Assembly (NCBI RefSeq): GCF_008807415.1
Contig: NZ_CP043626.1
Coordinates: 4,378,501 to 4,442,500 of the forward strand
Source of the DNA: Pseudomonas denitrificans (nom. rej.)
Lineage (GTDB): Bacteria; Pseudomonadota; Gammaproteobacteria; Pseudomonadales; Pseudomonadaceae
Length of the DNA: 64,000 nt
Direction of reading: 5' to 3'
Part shown: positions 1-9,700 of the stretch, piece by piece
Layout of the letters: each line of letters opens with the position of its first letter
Numbering within the stretch: position 1 is the stretch's first letter
The notes under the pieces: model-generated
Seen by the model: only the letters and a program-made list of their open reading frames with translations
Told to the model about the DNA's origin: nothing
Databases searched by the model: none
Made by a program: the position numbers and the translations under genes

Positions 1-1
1 G

Positions 2-2026
2 CTCTCGGTCGGTGGATCGGCAAGCGTCACCAACAGCGCGGCGATCCTTGGAGGTTGGGGCCAGAGCACGGGTGTGTCTTTGGCCGGCGAGACCCAGGCG
101 CTGACCAATACCGGCTCCATCGGCGCCCTCAGCGACCGCGCGGTGCTGGGGGATGCCAACGGCCCGGATGCCACCGTAACCATTGATAACGACGGATCAA
201 TCGTCGGCGCAATCAACGCTGCTACTTCTCAGGTAAGCCTCGACAACCAGGGTTCCTGGACGCTGCGCAACTACGCCGACAGCAATGGAGATGGTGTCCG
301 GGACACTTGGGGGGTGGCGGTCAACAACCTCGGAACCGCTGCAGGCAACAGCATCGACAACAGCGGCACCTTGACCTTGGCCGCCCAGCCGAGCAGCGGC
401 ATTCAGACCTTCGACGCCACGGGTGCTTATCTGCCGCTTGGGCAGAGTGCGAACTCCCCAGTGCTGGGTGGCGCGGTACAAGGCCAGTTGCTGGGCGTAG
501 GAACCTTCACCAACAGTGGCCTGATTGACCTCACCGGGGGTAGTCATGCGGTGGGCAACGTATTGCTCATCAGCAACGCCCAGGTCGCCGGCAGCGCCGG
601 AACCGGTGTGTTTGTATCCAACGGAGGGCGCCTGTTGCTCAACAGCGAGCTCAACGAGGGCGGCCCGAACAGTCATTCGGACATGCTGGTGGTGGATTCC
701 ACCGCCACAGGTAGCGGAGGCTCCACCGGGCTGCTGGTTAGGAATGTCGGTGGACAGGGGGCCCTTACCGAGGGCAACGGTATCGCTGTGGTGAACCTGC
801 TGGACACGGCAGTGGCTGCCAGTGACGCCAATGCGTTCAGCCTGGCCCGCCGGGTCGTAGCCGGGCCCTACGAGTACCAGCTCTATCGTGGCGCGCCAGA
901 TGGTTCGGGCACCCAGACCTGGTACCTGCGCTCGGACATCGAGCCGACCCCGCCGACGCCACCCGATCCGCCCACTCCGCCGGAACCTCCGACTCCACCT
1001 GCGCCACCTGAGCCGCGCACGCCGAACTTCCGTCCCGAAGTCTCGCTGTACGGGGCGTTGCCGGCGCTGGCCCTTGTCTATGGCCGCACCATGGTCGATA
1101 CCCTGCACGAGCGCGTGGGAGAGGAGCGTCCGACGGCCTGGCAGGAGCCCCCGGCGGAAGACGAGGCGACCTAGGGGCCGTCGCTGGGTTGGGGCCGGGT
1201 GATCTACCGCAGCGGCAAGCAGGATGGCGACCGCAAGGACGCCGTGGGTAATACCCCCGAATACAACTACGACTTGACCGCCTTCCAGGTGGGCGCCGAC
1301 CTGTACCGCAAGGAGCGGGCCGATGGCAGCCATGACCAGGCGGGCTTCTCGCTGGGCATCGGCAGCATGGATGCCGGCGTCAGCCACTACACCGGCCGCA
1401 ACGCCGGCGATGACACGCTGCGCGCATACAGCCTGGGTGGCTACTGGACGCACTTCGGCCCGGAAGGCTGGTATCTGGATGGCGTCCTGCAGGTCAGTCG
1501 CTACGATATCGAAGCGCGCCCCAACGAGCTTGCCAAGCTGGAGACCAGGGGCTGGGGCTACACCGGATCGCTGGAGGGCGGATACCCCTACGAGGCGGAC
1601 AAGGATCTGTGGATCGAGCCCCAAGCCCAGGTGATCTACAGCTACGTCGATCTCGATGACAGCGATGATGTCGGTGCTGACGTGCGCTTCCGGGATGTCG
1701 AATCGCTGATCGGCCGCCTCGGCATGCGCATTGCCAAGGACTGGGAGACGGAAGGTAGCGACAAGAGTCGTCGTCGCACGCAGGGCTGGATTCGCCCTAG
1801 TGTCTGGCATGAATTCAAGGGGCAGCCCAAGACCGGGTTCTCCTCGCAGTCCGGCTACATCCCGTTCGAGGCGGATATTGATGGCACATGGTGGGAAGCG
1901 AACCTCGGCATAGATCACCAGGCCAGCGAGAAAGTGACTTTCACCGTCTCTGCGGGCTACCGCGAGGCCTTTGACGGCGACAGCCATGGGTACGACGCCA
2001 TGGTCGGATTCAAGTATCTGTTCTAG
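2..2026 (+). pseudogene. Autotransporter adhesin, 3' part, interrupted by in-frame TAG
   Basis: A single reading frame runs in from beyond the left edge. It encodes a passenger rich in Gly, Ala, Ser, Thr and Asn (many NSG/NxGS-type repeats, typical of beta-helix passengers), then a proline-rich linker at about 938-1020 made of PTPP/PEPP units, then a C-terminal beta-barrel (about 1175-2026) ending in Phe, as outer-membrane barrels do. The barrel opens with SLGWGRVIY, a usual start of the type V secretion translocator. A TAG at 1172-1174 lies in the same frame between linker and barrel, and the frame stays open on both sides. Without suppression the passenger would lack its translocator. Restart at GTG 1199 is unlikely because it has no good ribosome site and would lack a signal peptide. 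Substrate and adhesin type are unknown; the 5' end is outside the window. Confidence 0.85.
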
Positions 2027-2354
2027 AGACGTAGAGCGGGCCGTCAGGCGCAGGTTTGACGGCTAAGGCTCTCCACTCAGCTTATTCAGTGTCCGCTACT
2101 GGCCGATTGCTGCCCCTGGCGGGGCGTCTAGCGAACCCTAGCATGCGTGAGGTGTTTAGCCACGTATGCGAAAAGAGGACAGACTTATTTTCCACATGCC
2201 GCAGTGGGCACCGGGTCGCCCGATAACCCCCACGGAACCCGGCAATGACATTCTGGCCAATCAACATCAAAAGGCCACTTATTGGCCAGAAAAAGGCAGC
2301 GAACTGGCTGCCCGTGCTCTACCCTCGCTAGCAGTACCCAGGGAGCTCCACGGC
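2027..2354. other. Intergenic stretch with no recognised gene
   Basis: This stretch of 328 bases separates the broken autotransporter from the next gene. No convincing ORF, tRNA or terminator is visible. It is less G+C-rich than its surroundings. It contains a short run at about 2171-2191 (GAGGACAGACTTATTTTCC) that resembles sequence I have seen beside REP-associated transposases, but no transposase or paired copy is present, so I do not call a mobile element. The promoter of the next gene probably lies here but I cannot place it. Confidence 0.4.
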
Positions 2355-2825
2355 ATGAAGCCCACTCTACCCATCCTCGATATTTCCCCACGCCTGGGCA
2401 TTGGCCCGGTCTGCCTTGGCGACACGCGGGCCATGGCGCGGGACGCACTGGCCGCCGTGGGTTTCCCGCTGGAATCGTCCAACGGGCCGACGGATTACTT
2501 CTGCCAGGCGGCGATCCAGACCGAGTGCGACGAGCAGGGGTTCATCTGGTTCATCGGCCTGTCCCAGAGCGAGCAGTACCTCGCGCGCTACCAGGGCATG
2601 GATGTGTTTGCGCTGGCGGCTGGCGAGCTGTTCTCGCTGATCGCTGCGGCAGACGACTCCGGCGCGCACGAATTCAACGACTGCGAGTACCTGTTTCCGG
2701 GGCAGATCATCACGCTGTGGGACGCGGACGAGCAGTACGACCGCCAGGGCAACGAGACGCGCCCGGTCTGGGCTCAGGTCGGCATCGGCAACCCCGGTTA
2801 CGTCGAGGCGGTCTCGGCCCTTTGA
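2355..2825 (+). CDS. Hypothetical protein, 156 aa
   Basis: I do not recognise this family. The ATG at 2355 is chosen because AGGGAG lies about ten bases upstream; a longer upstream extension in the same frame has atypical composition. The product is acidic and soluble, with no signal peptide or membrane segment. It starts with a hydrophobic strand followed by an IGPVCLGDTR-like segment, which loosely recalls small SMI1/immunity-like or substrate-sensing folds, but this is a weak impression only. The gene stands alone between the autotransporter remnant and the hydrolase on the same strand, with 65 bases to the latter. Codon use fits the genome. Confidence 0.6.
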   Translation: MKPTLPILDISPRLGIGPVCLGDTRAMARDALAAVGFPLESSNGPTDYFCQAAIQTECDEQGFIWFIGLSQSEQYLARYQGMDVFALAAGELFSLIAAADDSGAHEFNDCEYLFPGQIITLWDADEQYDRQGNETRPVWAQVGIGNPGYVEAVSAL

Positions 2826-2890
2826 CCCGTGAGCGGACTTTGTGGCGCCAGGGGCTCTATGCTTGTCCTGCACGCTGACAAGGGAACTCC

Positions 2891-4345
2891 ATGCTGAACG
2901 CGAAACTCACCAGGGCGCTGCTCTGGCTGGTCATCCTCATCCTCGCCATCGCCGTGCTGGCGCTGGGACTGCGGGTCGCCGCGCTGCGCAACATCCCGCC
3001 GCTGGAGCCCTGGCACACCTGGGTGCCCGAGGACCTGCACAGCGACGCCATCGACCGCACCGACTGGGCCGGCTACCTGGCCGCCGAGGACAAGCTGATG
3101 CAGGCCATGCGCAAGGAGATGGCGGCCAGCCTGCAACCCTTCGAGCGCGTCGCCTACAACCGCTACTTCGACCAGAGCCAGGTCTACCCCGGCCACTTCA
3201 CCACCGACTGGAATCGCTCCTATGAGATGCGCCCTGCTGGCGAAGTGCGCGGCGCGGCGGTGCTGCTGCACGGGCTGACCGATTCGCCCTACAGCCTGCG
3301 CCACTTGGGCGAGCACCTGCGGCAGCAGGGTTTCGTGGTCATCGCGATCCGCATGCCGGGCCACGGCACCGTGCCGGCCGGGCTCACCGACGCGGACTGG
3401 GAAGACTGGATGGCCGCCACCCGGCTGGCTGTGCGCGAGGCCTCTGCACAATTGCCCAAGGGCGCGCCGCTGCTGATGGTGGGCTTCTCCAATGGCGGCG
3501 CGCTGGCGATGAAGTACAGCCTGGATGCACTGGGCGACCCGAGTCTGGCGATGCCGAAACAGGTAGTGCTGATCTCGCCGATGATCGGCGTCACCCGCTA
3601 TGCGCAGTTCGCCGGATTGGCGGGCTTGCCGGCGTTGTTGCCGGCCTTCGCCAAGGCGGCCTGGTTGAGCGTGTTGCCGGAGTTCAACCCGTTCAAGTAC
3701 AACTCCTTCCCCATCGCGGCGGCGCGCCAGACGGTGGAGCTGACCGACGCCGTGCAGGGCAGCCTGGAGAGCGCCAGCCGCAGCGGCAGCCTTGCGCGCC
3801 TGCCGCCGATCCTCACCTTCCAGTCGCTTGCCGACAGCACCGTCAGCACCCCGGCGGTGATCAGCAACCTGTACGACCGGCTGCCGGACAACGGCAGCCA
3901 GCTGGTCCTGTTCGACCTCAATCGCTCGCTGAACTACGGCCCGCTGCTGCGCCCGGAAATGGCCACACTCGGCGACCGTCTGCTGCCCGAGCGTCAGCGC
4001 AACTATGACCTGACGGTGATCTCCAACAGCCCGCAGAGCAGCCAGACCAGCGCCCTGCACACGCCGGCCCACAGCCAGCGACAGGAGAGCCAGCCGCTGG
4101 CAGCCAGCTACCCGCCGGACCTGTTCTCACTCTCCCACGTGGCACTGCCCTTCCCGCCCAACGACACCCTCTACGGCCAGCATCCGGCGGCCGGCGAAGA
4201 CTTCGGCATCCACCTGGGCACACTCACGCCGCGCGGTGAACGCGGCGTACTGATCGTCGGGCTGGACCTGTTCCAGCGGGTGACCTCCAACCCGTTCTAC
4301 GACTACCTCGTGCAACGGGTCGATCGGGTGTTGCCGTCGCGCTAG
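2891..4345 (+). CDS. Membrane-anchored alpha/beta hydrolase (esterase/lipase-like)
   Basis: The 484-residue product has one N-terminal membrane segment (about residues 7-30) and then an alpha/beta hydrolase fold, so the catalytic part probably faces the periplasm. HGLTDSP at 127-133 looks like the oxyanion-hole strand-turn. GFSNGG at 198-203 is the nucleophile elbow with Ser200. RMPGHGT at 154-160 is typical of monoglyceride-lipase-like members. The C-terminal third contains a long polar insertion before the expected His region. The substrate is unknown; a carboxylester is likely from the fold. The start has AAGGGA about seven bases upstream. The 3' end overlaps the small convergent ORF on the other strand. 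Confidence 0.75.
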   Translation: MLNAKLTRALLWLVILILAIAVLALGLRVAALRNIPPLEPWHTWVPEDLHSDAIDRTDWAGYLAAEDKLMQAMRKEMAASLQPFERVAYNRYFDQSQVYPGHFTTDWNRSYEMRPAGEVRGAAVLLHGLTDSPYSLRHLGEHLRQQGFVVIAIRMPGHGTVPAGLTDADWEDWMAATRLAVREASAQLPKGAPLLMVGFSNGGALAMKYSLDALGDPSLAMPKQVVLISPMIGVTRYAQFAGLAGLPALLPAFAKAAWLSVLPEFNPFKYNSFPIAAARQTVELTDAVQGSLESASRSGSLARLPPILTFQSLADSTVSTPAVISNLYDRLPDNGSQLVLFDLNRSLNYGPLLRPEMATLGDRLLPERQRNYDLTVISNSPQSSQTSALHTPAHSQRQESQPLAASYPPDLFSLSHVALPFPPNDTLYGQHPAAGEDFGIHLGTLTPRGERGVLIVGLDLFQRVTSNPFYDYLVQRVDRVLPSR

Positions 4346-4416
4346 CGCTTGCCGACGTCCAGCACGACGGCAATCAGGGTGACGGCGATGAACAGCAGAA
4401 TCAGCCAGGAACTCAT
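4342..4416 (-). CDS. Small hydrophobic membrane peptide, 24 aa
   Basis: This ORF encodes 24 residues: MSSW, then a hydrophobic stretch of about 16 residues, then a charged tail ending DVGKR. It would form a single transmembrane helix. A strong ribosome site (GGGGAG, eight bases before ATG) supports translation. Its stop codon overlaps the stop of the convergent hydrolase gene. It lies downstream of selB on the same strand (56 bases), so it could be co-transcribed with the selenium module. The function is unknown. Its good ribosome site and clean helix argue that it is real, but peptides this short are often false calls. Confidence 0.5.
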   Translation of the reverse strand: MSSWLILLFIAVTLIAVVLDVGKR

Positions 4417-4471
4417 TGGACCCACTCCCCGGTAGTGAACAGGGCTATCGAGGGGCGTGGGGAGGGGGAGT

Positions 4472-6394
4472 TCAGAAAGTTTCTTCAGCGGTCGACTGCG
4501 CCAGCGCAGAATCCTCTCTTACCCGCCGCTCATTGCCGAAACGGCGGGTGAAGCCGATGCGGTCGAAGTATTCCAGCAGCTGGATGCAGCGCTTGCGGCC
4601 GATGCCGATGCGGTCGCGGAAGGCGGCGGCGCGGATGATGCCGGCTTCGTCACGCAGGTGCAGCGCGTGGCCGGCAAGCTGGCGGACGGTCTGCTCCGGG
4701 TAGAACAGGTCTTTCACCACCTGGTGCAGCTGGCCAAGGCGGCCGAGTTTGCGCAGCAGCAGGCGCACGTCGCCCTCCTCCGCCTTCAGTTCGCGGGCGA
4801 GGTCGCGTACCCAGGGCGGGTCGAAGGCGCCGGCCAGCAGCAAGGGCCAGAGGCGTTCGCGCAGTTGTTCGTCGGCTTCGCCCAGCTGCACGCGGTGGTC
4901 AGGCAGGTGCAGCCAGGGGCCGCTGCTGTCGACTTGCCCCGGCGCCAGCAGGCTTTCCAGCAGGGCGATGAACACCGGTCGCTCCAGCTGCGAGAAGGCA
5001 TAGCGGCGAAGGCGGTCGCGGTCGGGGCCAAGCTCGTCGGGAGCTTCGGCGTGGAAGCGTTGCAGCGCATCGAGCAATTGCTGTTGCAGCGCGGACCAGC
5101 GTTCGGCGGAGAGCAGTCGCGCGCCGAGCCGGGTGTGGATTTCGACCGTTTCGCCGGGCAGCTGCCAGCCTTCGCGCGGGCGGTTGAACTGGCGCGCCAG
5201 CAGCGCGGGATCGAGGCCGTTGCTGGCGTGGGCCAGCAGGGTTGGCAAGGCGCTTTCCAGGCCTTCGCCCTGCAGGGCACGAAGTTGCTCCAGGCGCTCT
5301 GGGCTGCGCCGGTTGCGCGCGGGCGCGAAGGGGTCGAGCACGCGCCCGCCGCCGAGGGTGCGTTGCGCGGACTGGTCGCGCAGCACCAGGTGGTCGCCAT
5401 GCACGGCATGGCTGGGCGCATTCAGCACCAGTTGCGCGAAGGCACGCTCGCCGGGTTGCAGGCGTTCGCCTTCGAGCAGTGCGACGCGGCCGGTGACATC
5501 CTGCGCGCCGAGGTGCACATGCACCGGCGTCCAGTGGGCGAAGGTGCGGGTTTCGCTGGGCAGCAGGTTCAGGTCGATATCGATGCGCGTGGTGGGCGCA
5601 TGCAGTTCGCCGGCGATCAGCCAGTCGCCCCGGTGAATCTGTTCGAGGTTCAGGCGCTCGCCAGCGATGTTTACCGCCACGCGCTGGCCCGCGTGGGCCT
5701 GCTGCGCTTCGCGATTCTGTGCGTGCAAACCGCGCACGCGAGCGCGGCGGCCAGCGCTGCCCAGCAGCAATTCGTCGCCGACATTCACGGTGCCGGCAAA
5801 GGCTGTTCCGGTGACGACGACGCCGGCGCCGCTGACGCTGAAGGCGCGGTCCACGGCGAGACGGAAGCCACCGGTTGCGGTGCGCTCGCGGGTCTCGCGG
5901 GCGGCAGCGGCAAGAGCGCCACGCAATGCATCGACGCCCTCTCCACTGACGCTGGACAGCGGGAAGATCGGCGCGCCGGCGAGCGGTCCTGATGCCAACA
6001 GTTCGCGCACTTGCGCGGCAGCCTGTTCTACCCGTTCGCCCGAGACGCGGTCGGCCTTGGTCAGCGCGACCATGGCGCGACGGATGCCGAGCAGCTGGAC
6101 GATGGCGAGGTGTTCGCGGGTCTGCGGCATCACGCCGTCGTCGGCGGCCACCACCAGCAGCACCAGGTCGATGCCGCTGGCGCCGGCGAGCATGTTGTGG
6201 ACGAAGCGCTCGTGGCCCGGCACGTCGATGAAACCAGTGAGCGCGCCGTCGCCAAGGTCGGAATAGACGTAGCCGAGGTCGATGGTGATGCCGCGCTCGC
6301 GCTCGGCCGGGCGGCGGTCGCCCTCGATGCCGGTGAGCGCGCGCAGCAGTGAGGTCTTGCCGTGGTCGATGTGGCCGGCGGTTCCGACTATCAC
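4472..6394 (-). CDS. selB: Selenocysteine-specific elongation factor SelB
   Basis: SelB is the GTP-binding factor that brings Sec-tRNA to UGA codons marked by a SECIS hairpin. The 640-residue product starts at GTG 6394, giving [13 protein letters not shown] at the N-terminus with the P-loop at residues 7-14. DVPGHERF (switch II) and TKAD (guanine recognition) follow, then EF-Tu-like domains II and III. A long C-terminal region of winged-helix repeats (about the last 270 residues) binds SECIS RNA in this family. The start overlaps the selA stop (GTGA, four bases), showing translational coupling. A longer upstream extension in frame is the antisense-like 3' end of selA and is not used. All key motifs are intact. 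Confidence 0.95.
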   Translation of the reverse strand: MIVGTAGHIDHGKTSLLRALTGIEGDRRPAERERGITIDLGYVYSDLGDGALTGFIDVPGHERFVHNMLAGASGIDLVLLVVAADDGVMPQTREHLAIVQLLGIRRAMVALTKADRVSGERVEQAAAQVRELLASGPLAGAPIFPLSSVSGEGVDALRGALAAAARETRERTATGGFRLAVDRAFSVSGAGVVVTGTAFAGTVNVGDELLLGSAGRRARVRGLHAQNREAQQAHAGQRVAVNIAGERLNLEQIHRGDWLIAGELHAPTTRIDIDLNLLPSETRTFAHWTPVHVHLGAQDVTGRVALLEGERLQPGERAFAQLVLNAPSHAVHGDHLVLRDQSAQRTLGGGRVLDPFAPARNRRSPERLEQLRALQGEGLESALPTLLAHASNGLDPALLARQFNRPREGWQLPGETVEIHTRLGARLLSAERWSALQQQLLDALQRFHAEAPDELGPDRDRLRRYAFSQLERPVFIALLESLLAPGQVDSSGPWLHLPDHRVQLGEADEQLRERLWPLLLAGAFDPPWVRDLARELKAEEGDVRLLLRKLGRLGQLHQVVKDLFYPEQTVRQLAGHALHLRDEAGIIRAAAFRDRIGIGRKRCIQLLEYFDRIGFTRRFGNERRVREDSALAQSTAEETF

Positions 6395-7797
6395 GCCTCG
6401 TCCTCGGCCAGCAGCGGCAGTTGTGCGACGAAGCAGGGCTCGTCGTCGAGCTGGCGCAGGTCGAGCCAAAGCGCGTCGTCATCGATGCGGCCGAGCACCG
6501 GAACCGGTAGGCAGCGCAGGCGCTCTTCCAGGTCCAGCAGGGCGCGACCGCGCTGGCGCTTGGGCTGGTTCGGCCGCAGGCACAGCGCGGCGCTGGGCAA
6601 GCGCGCAACCGGTTGGGCGCCGCTGCCGATCATGCCCAAGGCATCCTCGGCGCTGACGCTCCAGCGCTCGCCCAGCAGCGCTGCCAAAGCAGGCGCCAGG
6701 CGCTGGGCCTGGACGCGGATGTCGGCCTGCGGGCGGCTGAGCAGGCGCAGGCTGGTGAGGCGTTCGGCGAGGCGGTCCGGATCGCGGTAGAGGTTGAGCA
6801 CGGCCTCCAACGCGGCGAGGGTCAGCTTGTCCACGCGCAGGGCGCGCTTGAGCGGGTTCTTCTTGATCCGCCCGATCAGTTCCTTGCTGCCGAGGATCAG
6901 CCCGGCCTGCGGGCCGCCGAGCAGTTTGTCGCCGCTGAAGGTGACGATGTCGGCGCCGTCGCGCAGGGCTTCCTGCACGGTGGGCTCCTTGGGCAGGCCC
7001 CAGCGGGTGAGGTCGACCAGGGTGCCGCTGCCCAGGTCCTCCAGCAGCGGCAGGCCGTGGGCGTGGGCGATCTGCGCCAGCTGCGGGGTAGCGACGCTGG
7101 CGGTGAAGCCCTGCACGCTGTAGTTGCTGGTGTGCACGCGCATCAGCAGGCCCGAGCGCGGGCCGATCACGGCTTCGTAATCCTTGGCGTGGGTGCGGTT
7201 GGTGGTGCCGACCTCGACCAGCTTCACGCCGGCGCGGGACATGATGTCGGGAATGCGGAAGGCGCCGCCGATCTCGATCAGCTCGCCGCGGGAGATGATG
7301 CCTTCCTTGCGCGCGCCCAGGCTGTTGAGCGCCAGCAGCACGGCGGCGGCGTTGTTGTTGACCACGGTGACGGCTTCGGCGCCGGTCAGCTCGCGGATCA
7401 GCCCGGTGATGAGGTCGTCGCGGTCGCCGCGCTTGCCGGTGGCCAGGTCAAATTCGAGGTTGAGCGGATAGCGCGCAGCCAGCGTGATCGCTTCGATGGC
7501 TTCCTCGGGCAGCAAGGCGCGGCCGAGGTTGGTGTGCAGCACAGTGCCGGTGAGGTTGAACACCCGGCGCACGCGGCTGGCGTGGTGCGCGGCGAGGCGC
7601 TCGCCAGCGCGGCCGGCGAGCACCGACTCTTCCAGTTCGATGGCGGCCAACTGGCCGTGACGGGCAGGATCGCGCAGTTCGTCGAGCAGGTCGCGCAGGG
7701 TCTTGAGCAGGGCCTCGCGGCCGTAGCGTTGCTGCAGCGGCTGGCAGGCCGGGCTGCGCAGCAGGCGGTCGATGGAGGGCAAACGTACCGAGGTCAT
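6391..7797 (-). CDS. selA: L-seryl-tRNA(Sec) selenium transferase SelA
   Basis: SelA converts Ser-tRNA(Sec) to Sec-tRNA(Sec) using selenophosphate and PLP. The 468-residue product has the usual length. It carries the N-terminal helical tRNA-binding domain (about 1-75), the HTNLGRA segment at 88-94, and the PLP-lysine motif [13 protein letters not shown] with Lys291. The gene sits between fdhE and selB on the same strand and overlaps selB by four bases. An inverted repeat separates it from fdhE. The gene for tRNA-Sec (selC) is not in this window. Confidence 0.95.
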   Translation of the reverse strand: MTSVRLPSIDRLLRSPACQPLQQRYGREALLKTLRDLLDELRDPARHGQLAAIELEESVLAGRAGERLAAHHASRVRRVFNLTGTVLHTNLGRALLPEEAIEAITLAARYPLNLEFDLATGKRGDRDDLITGLIRELTGAEAVTVVNNNAAAVLLALNSLGARKEGIISRGELIEIGGAFRIPDIMSRAGVKLVEVGTTNRTHAKDYEAVIGPRSGLLMRVHTSNYSVQGFTASVATPQLAQIAHAHGLPLLEDLGSGTLVDLTRWGLPKEPTVQEALRDGADIVTFSGDKLLGGPQAGLILGSKELIGRIKKNPLKRALRVDKLTLAALEAVLNLYRDPDRLAERLTSLRLLSRPQADIRVQAQRLAPALAALLGERWSVSAEDALGMIGSGAQPVARLPSAALCLRPNQPKRQRGRALLDLEERLRCLPVPVLGRIDDDALWLDLRQLDDEPCFVAQLPLLAEDEA

Positions 7798-7871
7798 GGA
7801 CGAACCTTGTGCAGGGGGCGATGGCTGGAGTCAGTCTAGAAGACCGACGCCCAGGCGGAAGCTATGCCTTT

Positions 7872-7953
7872 GTAGGATGCGGTGGAGCGCAGCGATACCC
7901 ATCGAGCCCTGTGCCGCGCCAGCATGGGTATCGCTGCGCTCCACCCATCCTAC
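7872..7953. repeat. Palindromic repeat, family A, copy 1
   Basis: Two arms of about 30 bases face each other: GTAGGATGCGGTGGAGCGCA on the left and its near-complement (TGCGCTCCACCCATCCTAC) on the right, around a short non-conserved centre. Further copies lie at 16321-16401 and 40888-40969, and a single arm at 54775-54805. The right end contains the stop codon of fdhE. Copies lie between genes, as REP-like elements do. It may act as a transcription barrier between fdhE and selA. Confidence 0.85.
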
Positions 7954-8881
7954 GAAGCGCCGCCCGGCGCCAGCAGGAGGTTCGGTGCGGTGCGCAGATA
8001 GCCGTCCTCGGCGAGACGGATATCCAGCGCGAGACTGGCCAGGTCGTCGGCCTGGGCCTCGGCGTGCTTGTCGTGCTGCTGGTAGAACTGCTTGAGGTAG
8101 GACTGGCAGCCGGGGCAGGTTTCGGCCTTGAGCGGCGCCTGGTCGCTCGCCACGCCTTCGCGCTGCAGCGAGTAGTAGGCCAGGCCCTTGCTCTCGGCGC
8201 AGTGGCTGCATTTGACGCGCACGTAGTGCCATTCGCAGGAGCACAGCGAGCAGGACAGGTAACGCAGCCCGGCATGCTTGCCCTGGCTGCGGATCATCCC
8301 CGCCACCGGCGGCGCGCCGCAGGCTGGACAGAGGGTCTGGCTGTCGGTTTCCGCCAGGGTGTCGTCGGGCAGTTGCAGCAGCCACTGGCTGAAGGCGACC
8401 TGCAGCACCGCACCGAGGAAAGGCACCAGCGCCGGCGGCAACAGGTCGAACTGGCCGTTGAGCAGGCCCAGCGCCCAGGCCTTGCGCTGGCCGGAATCGG
8501 CGCTGCGCAGGACCTTCAGTGCCTCGACCACGGCCGGGTTGGCGGTGGCTTCATAGGCGTCGAGGAAGGCGCCCAGCAATGGCAGCCACGCGCCTTCGCG
8601 TACCAGCACTTCGTAGGCCAGCGGCGGCATGCGGTGCTCGCGGCTGCGGGCCAGCGCGGCGGCGTCCGGCGATTGCAGGAACAGCTTGCGGTCGAGCAGC
8701 GCCTGCTGGGCTTCGCAGACGCCGGCGATCAGTTCGAGGTAGCCCTGCAGGGGATTGCCCGGTCCCAGTTCACGCAGGCGCGCGGCGCGGCGGGAGAACA
8801 GATCGGGGGACGGCAGGTTGAACAGCGGGGGATGTTGGCGGCAGCTTCGATCTGCCCGGGTTCGAGAATTCGGCCTGACAC
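7950..8881 (-). pseudogene. fdhE: Formate dehydrogenase accessory protein FdhE, one-base frameshift
   Basis: FdhE is a cytoplasmic rubredoxin-like protein needed for activity of the respiratory formate dehydrogenase. The GTG start at 8881 has AAGGAG six bases upstream and reads SGRILEPGQIEAAANIP. The frame is lost in a C run (five G on the plus strand, 8827-8831). Adding one C restores PLFNLPSPDLFSRRAARLRE and gives about 310 residues, the normal family length. The C-terminal part from 8630 is intact and holds the four Cys pairs (CPAC, CSLC, CSHC, CPGC) that bind iron in this family. The gene follows fdnI and precedes selA. Either a real mutation or a homopolymer sequencing error is possible. 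Confidence 0.85.
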
Positions 8882-8919
8882 GCAGGACTCCTTGTTGGGT
8901 TTGGAGCGGGGCCTGAGGA

Positions 8920-8996
8920 GCCCCTCTCCCTGACCCTCTCCCTGAGGGGAGAGGGGACTGTCCGTGCCGGCTGGCAATCCAGTGTCAGCCGGCATT
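8920..8996. repeat. CTCTCCC-type palindromic repeat, family C, copy 1
   Basis: The sequence CCCTCTCCCTGACCCTCTCC faces GAGGGGAGAGGG, and a second pair GTGCCGGCTG / CAGCCGGCA follows. The same two-part design occurs at 32121-32235 and, expanded, at 61386-61574. It fills most of the gap between fdnI and fdhE. No ORF is present. It is probably a non-autonomous intergenic repeat. Confidence 0.75.
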
Positions 8997-9016
8997 CATT
9001 TCAGCAGCGTTGCAGG

Positions 9017-9643
9017 TCAGTGCCCCTTGCCCTTGTCCACGTCCTTGAGCCAGGCCGCATGGTGCTTGCGCGCCCAGCCGCGGCTGACCCAGCCGTAGAG
9101 CATGGCGCCCATCGAGCCCTTCACCCAGATGCCGGCGTAGATGTGCACCAGGATGCTGCAGATGAGCACGAAGGCGGCAAAGGCATGCAGTAGCGAAGCG
9201 ATGCGGATGATGTCGATGCCGAAGAAGTGGCTGAAGTAGGCACGCCACATCACGAAACCGGTCACCAGCAGCACCAGCATGCACAGCAGCAGGGTCCAGA
9301 ACAGCAGCTTCTGCCCGGCGTTGTAGCGGCCGACTTCCGGGAGGTTTTCCTCGCGGTTGGTGACCACGTCTTTCCATTGCTTGAGCCACTGCACGTCGCG
9401 CTTCTCCACCAGGTTGTGGTGGGCGAAGCGGATCACCAGGCCGAGGAAGAACAGGAACATCGCCACCCCGAGGAAGGGGTGGAGGATGCGCGTCCACGGC
9501 CCGCCGCCGAACAGGTTGGTCAGCCAGAACATGGCCGGGTGGAACAGCGCCAGCCCCGAGAGGCCGGCGAGGAAGAACAGAATGGCCACCATCCAGTGGT
9601 TGCTCCGTTCGTTGGCGTTGTAGCGCTGGATATCTTTTTTCAT
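9017..9643 (-). CDS. fdnI: Formate dehydrogenase-N gamma subunit (cytochrome b556)
   Basis: FdnI anchors the formate dehydrogenase to the cytoplasmic membrane and passes electrons from the beta subunit through two b hemes to quinone. The 208-residue product starts MKKDIQRYNANERSNHWMV and has four hydrophobic segments. His residues in or near the helices (NHW near residue 16, RFAHHN, LLHAF) are candidate heme ligands, as known for this family. The ribosome site GGAGC lies eight bases before the ATG. It follows fdnH after 57 bases that contain a perfect stem-loop. No defect is seen. Confidence 0.92.
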   Translation of the reverse strand: MKKDIQRYNANERSNHWMVAILFFLAGLSGLALFHPAMFWLTNLFGGGPWTRILHPFLGVAMFLFFLGLVIRFAHHNLVEKRDVQWLKQWKDVVTNREENLPEVGRYNAGQKLLFWTLLLCMLVLLVTGFVMWRAYFSHFFGIDIIRIASLLHAFAAFVLICSILVHIYAGIWVKGSMGAMLYGWVSRGWARKHHAAWLKDVDKGKGH

Positions 9644-9667
9644 GTCGTCGGGCTCCTTGCTGCCCTT

Positions 9668-9695
9668 TTCCGCCCTCCCCGCGAGGAGGGCGGAA
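9668..9695 (-). repeat. Stem-loop between fdnH and fdnI
   Basis: Perfect 11-base arms (TTCCGCCCTCC and GGAGGGCGGAA on the plus strand) flank a six-base loop. No T-run follows on the coding (minus) strand, so it is not a standard terminator. It may stabilise or process the fdnH-fdnI mRNA and so set subunit ratios. This role is inferred. Confidence 0.6.
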
Positions 9696-9700
9696 GTCAG

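Noticed and set aside
197..1987. Minus-strand ORF of 596 codons opposite the autotransporter
   Set aside because: The plus-strand frame has clear autotransporter features on both sides; the minus ORF has no motif or ribosome site.
1199..2026. Barrel of the autotransporter as a stand-alone gene from GTG 1199
   Set aside because: No signal peptide, weak ribosome site, and exact frame continuity with the upstream part.
2171..2191. GAGGACAGACTTATTTTCC as the end of an insertion sequence
   Set aside because: Only one copy, no inverted partner, no transposase nearby.
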